5,859 bases of DNA from Candidatus Dormiibacterota bacterium (GTDB lineage: Bacteria > Chloroflexota > Dormibacteria > Aeolococcales > Bog-877): positions 1-5,859 of the forward strand of contig PLDE01000134.1 of NCBI GenBank assembly GCA_003135035.1. Direction: 5' to 3'. Positions 4,754 to 5,859 of the stretch are shown piece by piece. The first letter of the stretch is position 1. Each line of letters starts with the position of its first letter. The notes beneath the pieces are model-generated. The model was not told the DNA's origin, made no database searches, and was given only the letters and a program-made list of their open reading frames with translations. A program made the position numbers and the translations under genes.

Positions 4754-5490
4754 GGGGGGGCCGCACCCGCTCCGCATCCGCCGAACAGGCCCGGGCGCTG
4801 GACGCCGCCTCGGGGCAGCTCGGCACCTCCGAGGAGGCCCTGATGGCGCTGGCCGGCTTCCAGTGCGCGCGACTGGTCCAGATCATCCTGGCTGGGTTAG
4901 CGAGCGCCGGTCCGGTAGCGGTGCTAGCCGGACCGGGGAACAACGGTGGCGATGCCCTGGGCTGTGCTCGGCATCTCGCTGCCTGGGGGACGCCGGTGAG
5001 GACCGTGACCCTGGCTAGTCTCGACGTACCGGAATCGCCGTCGTCGCGTCAGGCACGCGCTGCACGCGCTTCTGGGGTGGATGTGCGGCAGGTCTCCGAG
5101 GACCCCCAGGAAACGCTGACATGGGCGCTGCTTGGCGCCAGTCTGACCGTCGACGGATTGCTGGGGACGGGGAGCTCCGGGCCACTCCGGGGGATGATGG
5201 CCGAGGCCGTCCGCCAAGTGAACGCCGCCGGGACGCCCGTCCTGGCCATCGACTTGCCAAGCGGCCTGGAGGCGAGCGGTGGCGGCACAAACCGCGATGC
5301 TGTGCGGGCCGACGACACGCTCATGCTGGCCATCCCCAAGCGCGGATGCCTGGTCCCAGGCGCGCACGCCTTCGTCGGACGCCTGTGGTTAGCGGACATC
5401 GGCGTCCCCGCGCAGGCCTATCGGGACAGCGGACTCATGCCGCCGCTATTTAGTGCCGACGGTCTCAAGCGGTGCGAGCGATCCGCCTGA
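4750..5490 (+). CDS. nnrE: NAD(P)H-hydrate epimerase (YjeF N-terminal type), stand-alone
   Basis: This 246-residue protein matches the YjeF_N domain, which epimerises the R and S forms of hydrated NADH and NADPH so that a partner dehydratase can restore them. Motifs in order are SAEQARALDAA (10-20), LMALAG (31-36), VLAGPGNNGGDALGCARHL (58-76), VDGLLGTGSSGPLRG (134-148), VLAIDLPSGLEASGG (164-178), and AIPKRGCLVPGAHAFVGRLWLADIGVP (194-220). The dinucleotide loop reads GNNGGDA where GNNGGDG is usual. The ADP/ATP-dependent dehydratase domain (NnrD, YjeF C-terminal), often fused, is absent and should be encoded elsewhere or just beyond. The TTG start at 4750 overlaps the SAM hydrolase stop as TTGA. 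No other start lies before the first conserved motif, and no Shine-Dalgarno is clear, so coupling is the likely way it is translated. The domain ends near residue 222; the last ~25 residues are unassigned. Confidence 0.88.
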   Translation: MRGGRTRSASAEQARALDAASGQLGTSEEALMALAGFQCARLVQIILAGLASAGPVAVLAGPGNNGGDALGCARHLAAWGTPVRTVTLASLDVPESPSSRQARAARASGVDVRQVSEDPQETLTWALLGASLTVDGLLGTGSSGPLRGMMAEAVRQVNAAGTPVLAIDLPSGLEASGGGTNRDAVRADDTLMLAIPKRGCLVPGAHAFVGRLWLADIGVPAQAYRDSGLMPPLFSADGLKRCERSA

Positions 5491-5534
5491 CGGTCGTTTC
5501 GTCCCAGATCCGAGCTAAGTTCAGCAGCTGGTAG

Positions 5535-5563
5535 TTGCACGTGGCCCTTCCGCGGGTTATGCT
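5535..5563 (+). promoter_or_regulatory. Sigma-70-type promoter for the right-end gene
   Basis: TTGCAC (5535-5540) and TATGCT (5558-5563) are separated by exactly 17 bp and each match the housekeeping consensus at 4 of 6 positions. This is the best promoter in the window. Transcription would start near 5570, leaving a leader of about 27 nt before the ATG at 5597. The remainder of the 5491-5596 gap shows no clear terminator for the epimerase gene. Confidence 0.6.
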
Positions 5564-5574
5564 TGCGCCAGCTC

Positions 5575-5590
5575 GCGTGTCAAAACACGC
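5575..5590 (+). promoter_or_regulatory. Perfect 6-bp inverted repeat in the leader of the right-end gene
   Basis: GCGTGT (5575-5580) and ACACGC (5585-5590) pair perfectly around a CAAA loop. The repeat begins about 5 nt after the predicted transcript start and ends 6 nt before the ATG, in the place where a Shine-Dalgarno would sit. It could be an operator that blocks RNA polymerase, or an RNA hairpin that limits translation. Confidence 0.45.
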
Positions 5591-5596
5591 AACGTC

Positions 5597-5859
5597 ATGA
5601 ATACCGTCCTAGAAAGACCTCAGATCGCCGCGAGCACGCTGGAAGACCTTGGTCGCCAGCATCTCGATGCCCTAGTCACGTTCGCCCTCCACTTGACCGG
5701 TACGCCCGAAGATGCGGTGGAGTACGTGACGGCAGGTCTTTTTCATGCTCGGCATTTTCCGGCCGCAGCTCTGCAGCGGGACGGACGCGCCATCCTCTAT
5801 CGGGCGGTGACTCGGGCCGCTCGCCAGAATCAGCACTACCCGCCTCAGCGTCGGGGCGT
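5597..5859 (+). CDS. Sigma-70 region 2-like protein, N-terminal part (partial)
   Basis: The reading frame is open from an ATG at 5597 to the right edge (87 codons, no stop), and a good promoter precedes it. Residues 23-54 (LDALVTFALHLTGTPEDAVE, then YVTAGLFHARHF) follow the spacing of ECF sigma region 2, where LTGDxxDAEDLVQExFxRA is typical. Residues 64-76 (RAILYRAVTRAAR) sit where the AWLYRIAxNxxRD helix is expected. The acidic and Gln residues of the core-binding helix are mostly replaced, by EYVTAG in place of EDLVQE, and the Trp is missing. It may be a divergent sigma factor, a degenerate one kept for another role, or an unrelated helical protein. Region 4 cannot be checked because the gene runs off the window. 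No Shine-Dalgarno is seen; a hairpin occupies that place. Confidence 0.55.
   Translation, partial: MNTVLERPQIAASTLEDLGRQHLDALVTFALHLTGTPEDAVEYVTAGLFHARHFPAAALQRDGRAILYRAVTRAARQNQHYPPQRRG

Noticed and set aside
4924..5367. Minus-strand open frame opposite the epimerase gene
   Set aside because: The plus strand carries all YjeF N-terminal motifs here; the opposite frame has none.

Overview
This is a gene-dense bacterial window with eight protein-coding regions, two of them cut by the window edges. High G+C coding sequence, GTG and TTG starts, short overlaps between genes, an ECF sigma factor paired with a membrane protein, and a possible leaderless regulator promoter all fit an actinobacterium (Actinomycetota). 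An Acidimicrobiia-like lineage is possible, but that is a guess. I saw no tRNA, rRNA, insertion sequence, CRISPR array or phage gene.

Layout. Positions 1-1907 hold a tight minus-strand operon, read from right to left. It encodes a class I SAM-dependent methyltransferase (1907-1260, GTG start), a DinB-superfamily protein with a C-terminal TPR-like end motif (1267-542, GTG start, 8-nt overlap), and the first 177 residues of a divergent PiT-type inorganic phosphate transporter (531 to the left edge). A TetR-family repressor (2008-2616, +) is divergent from this operon. The roughly 100-bp gap between them contains a 21-bp imperfect palindrome (1935-1955), the best operator candidate in the window.

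Downstream of the repressor on the plus strand is an ECF-type sigma-70 factor (2702-3208, GTG start with a clear GGAGG site). It overlaps by 22 nt a single-pass membrane protein with an extracytoplasmic beta-rich domain (3187-3855). Position and topology suggest this is its anti-sigma factor, but it has no zinc-binding anti-sigma motif. A perfect 7-bp hairpin (2663-2684) lies just before the sigma ribosome binding site.

Positions 3920-5490 hold a translationally coupled pair: a DUF62-family SAM hydrolase (S-adenosyl-L-methionine:hydroxide adenosyltransferase) and a stand-alone NAD(P)H-hydrate epimerase (YjeF N-terminal type). Both handle damaged or surplus cofactors, so this looks like a metabolite-repair or cofactor-housekeeping unit. 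NAD(P)HX repair is established for the epimerase family. The physiological role of SAM hydrolysis by DUF62 proteins is less clear.

The right end (5491-5859) has a good promoter (TTGCAC-17 bp-TATGCT), a perfect 6-bp hairpin in the predicted leader, and the first 87 codons of a protein resembling a degenerate sigma-70 region 2.

There is no obvious defence system or mobile element. The less ordinary elements are the phosphate transporter with an altered signature motif, the DinB-TPR fusion, the non-zinc putative anti-sigma factor, the coupled SAM hydrolase/epimerase pair, and the degenerate sigma-like gene with a structured leader.
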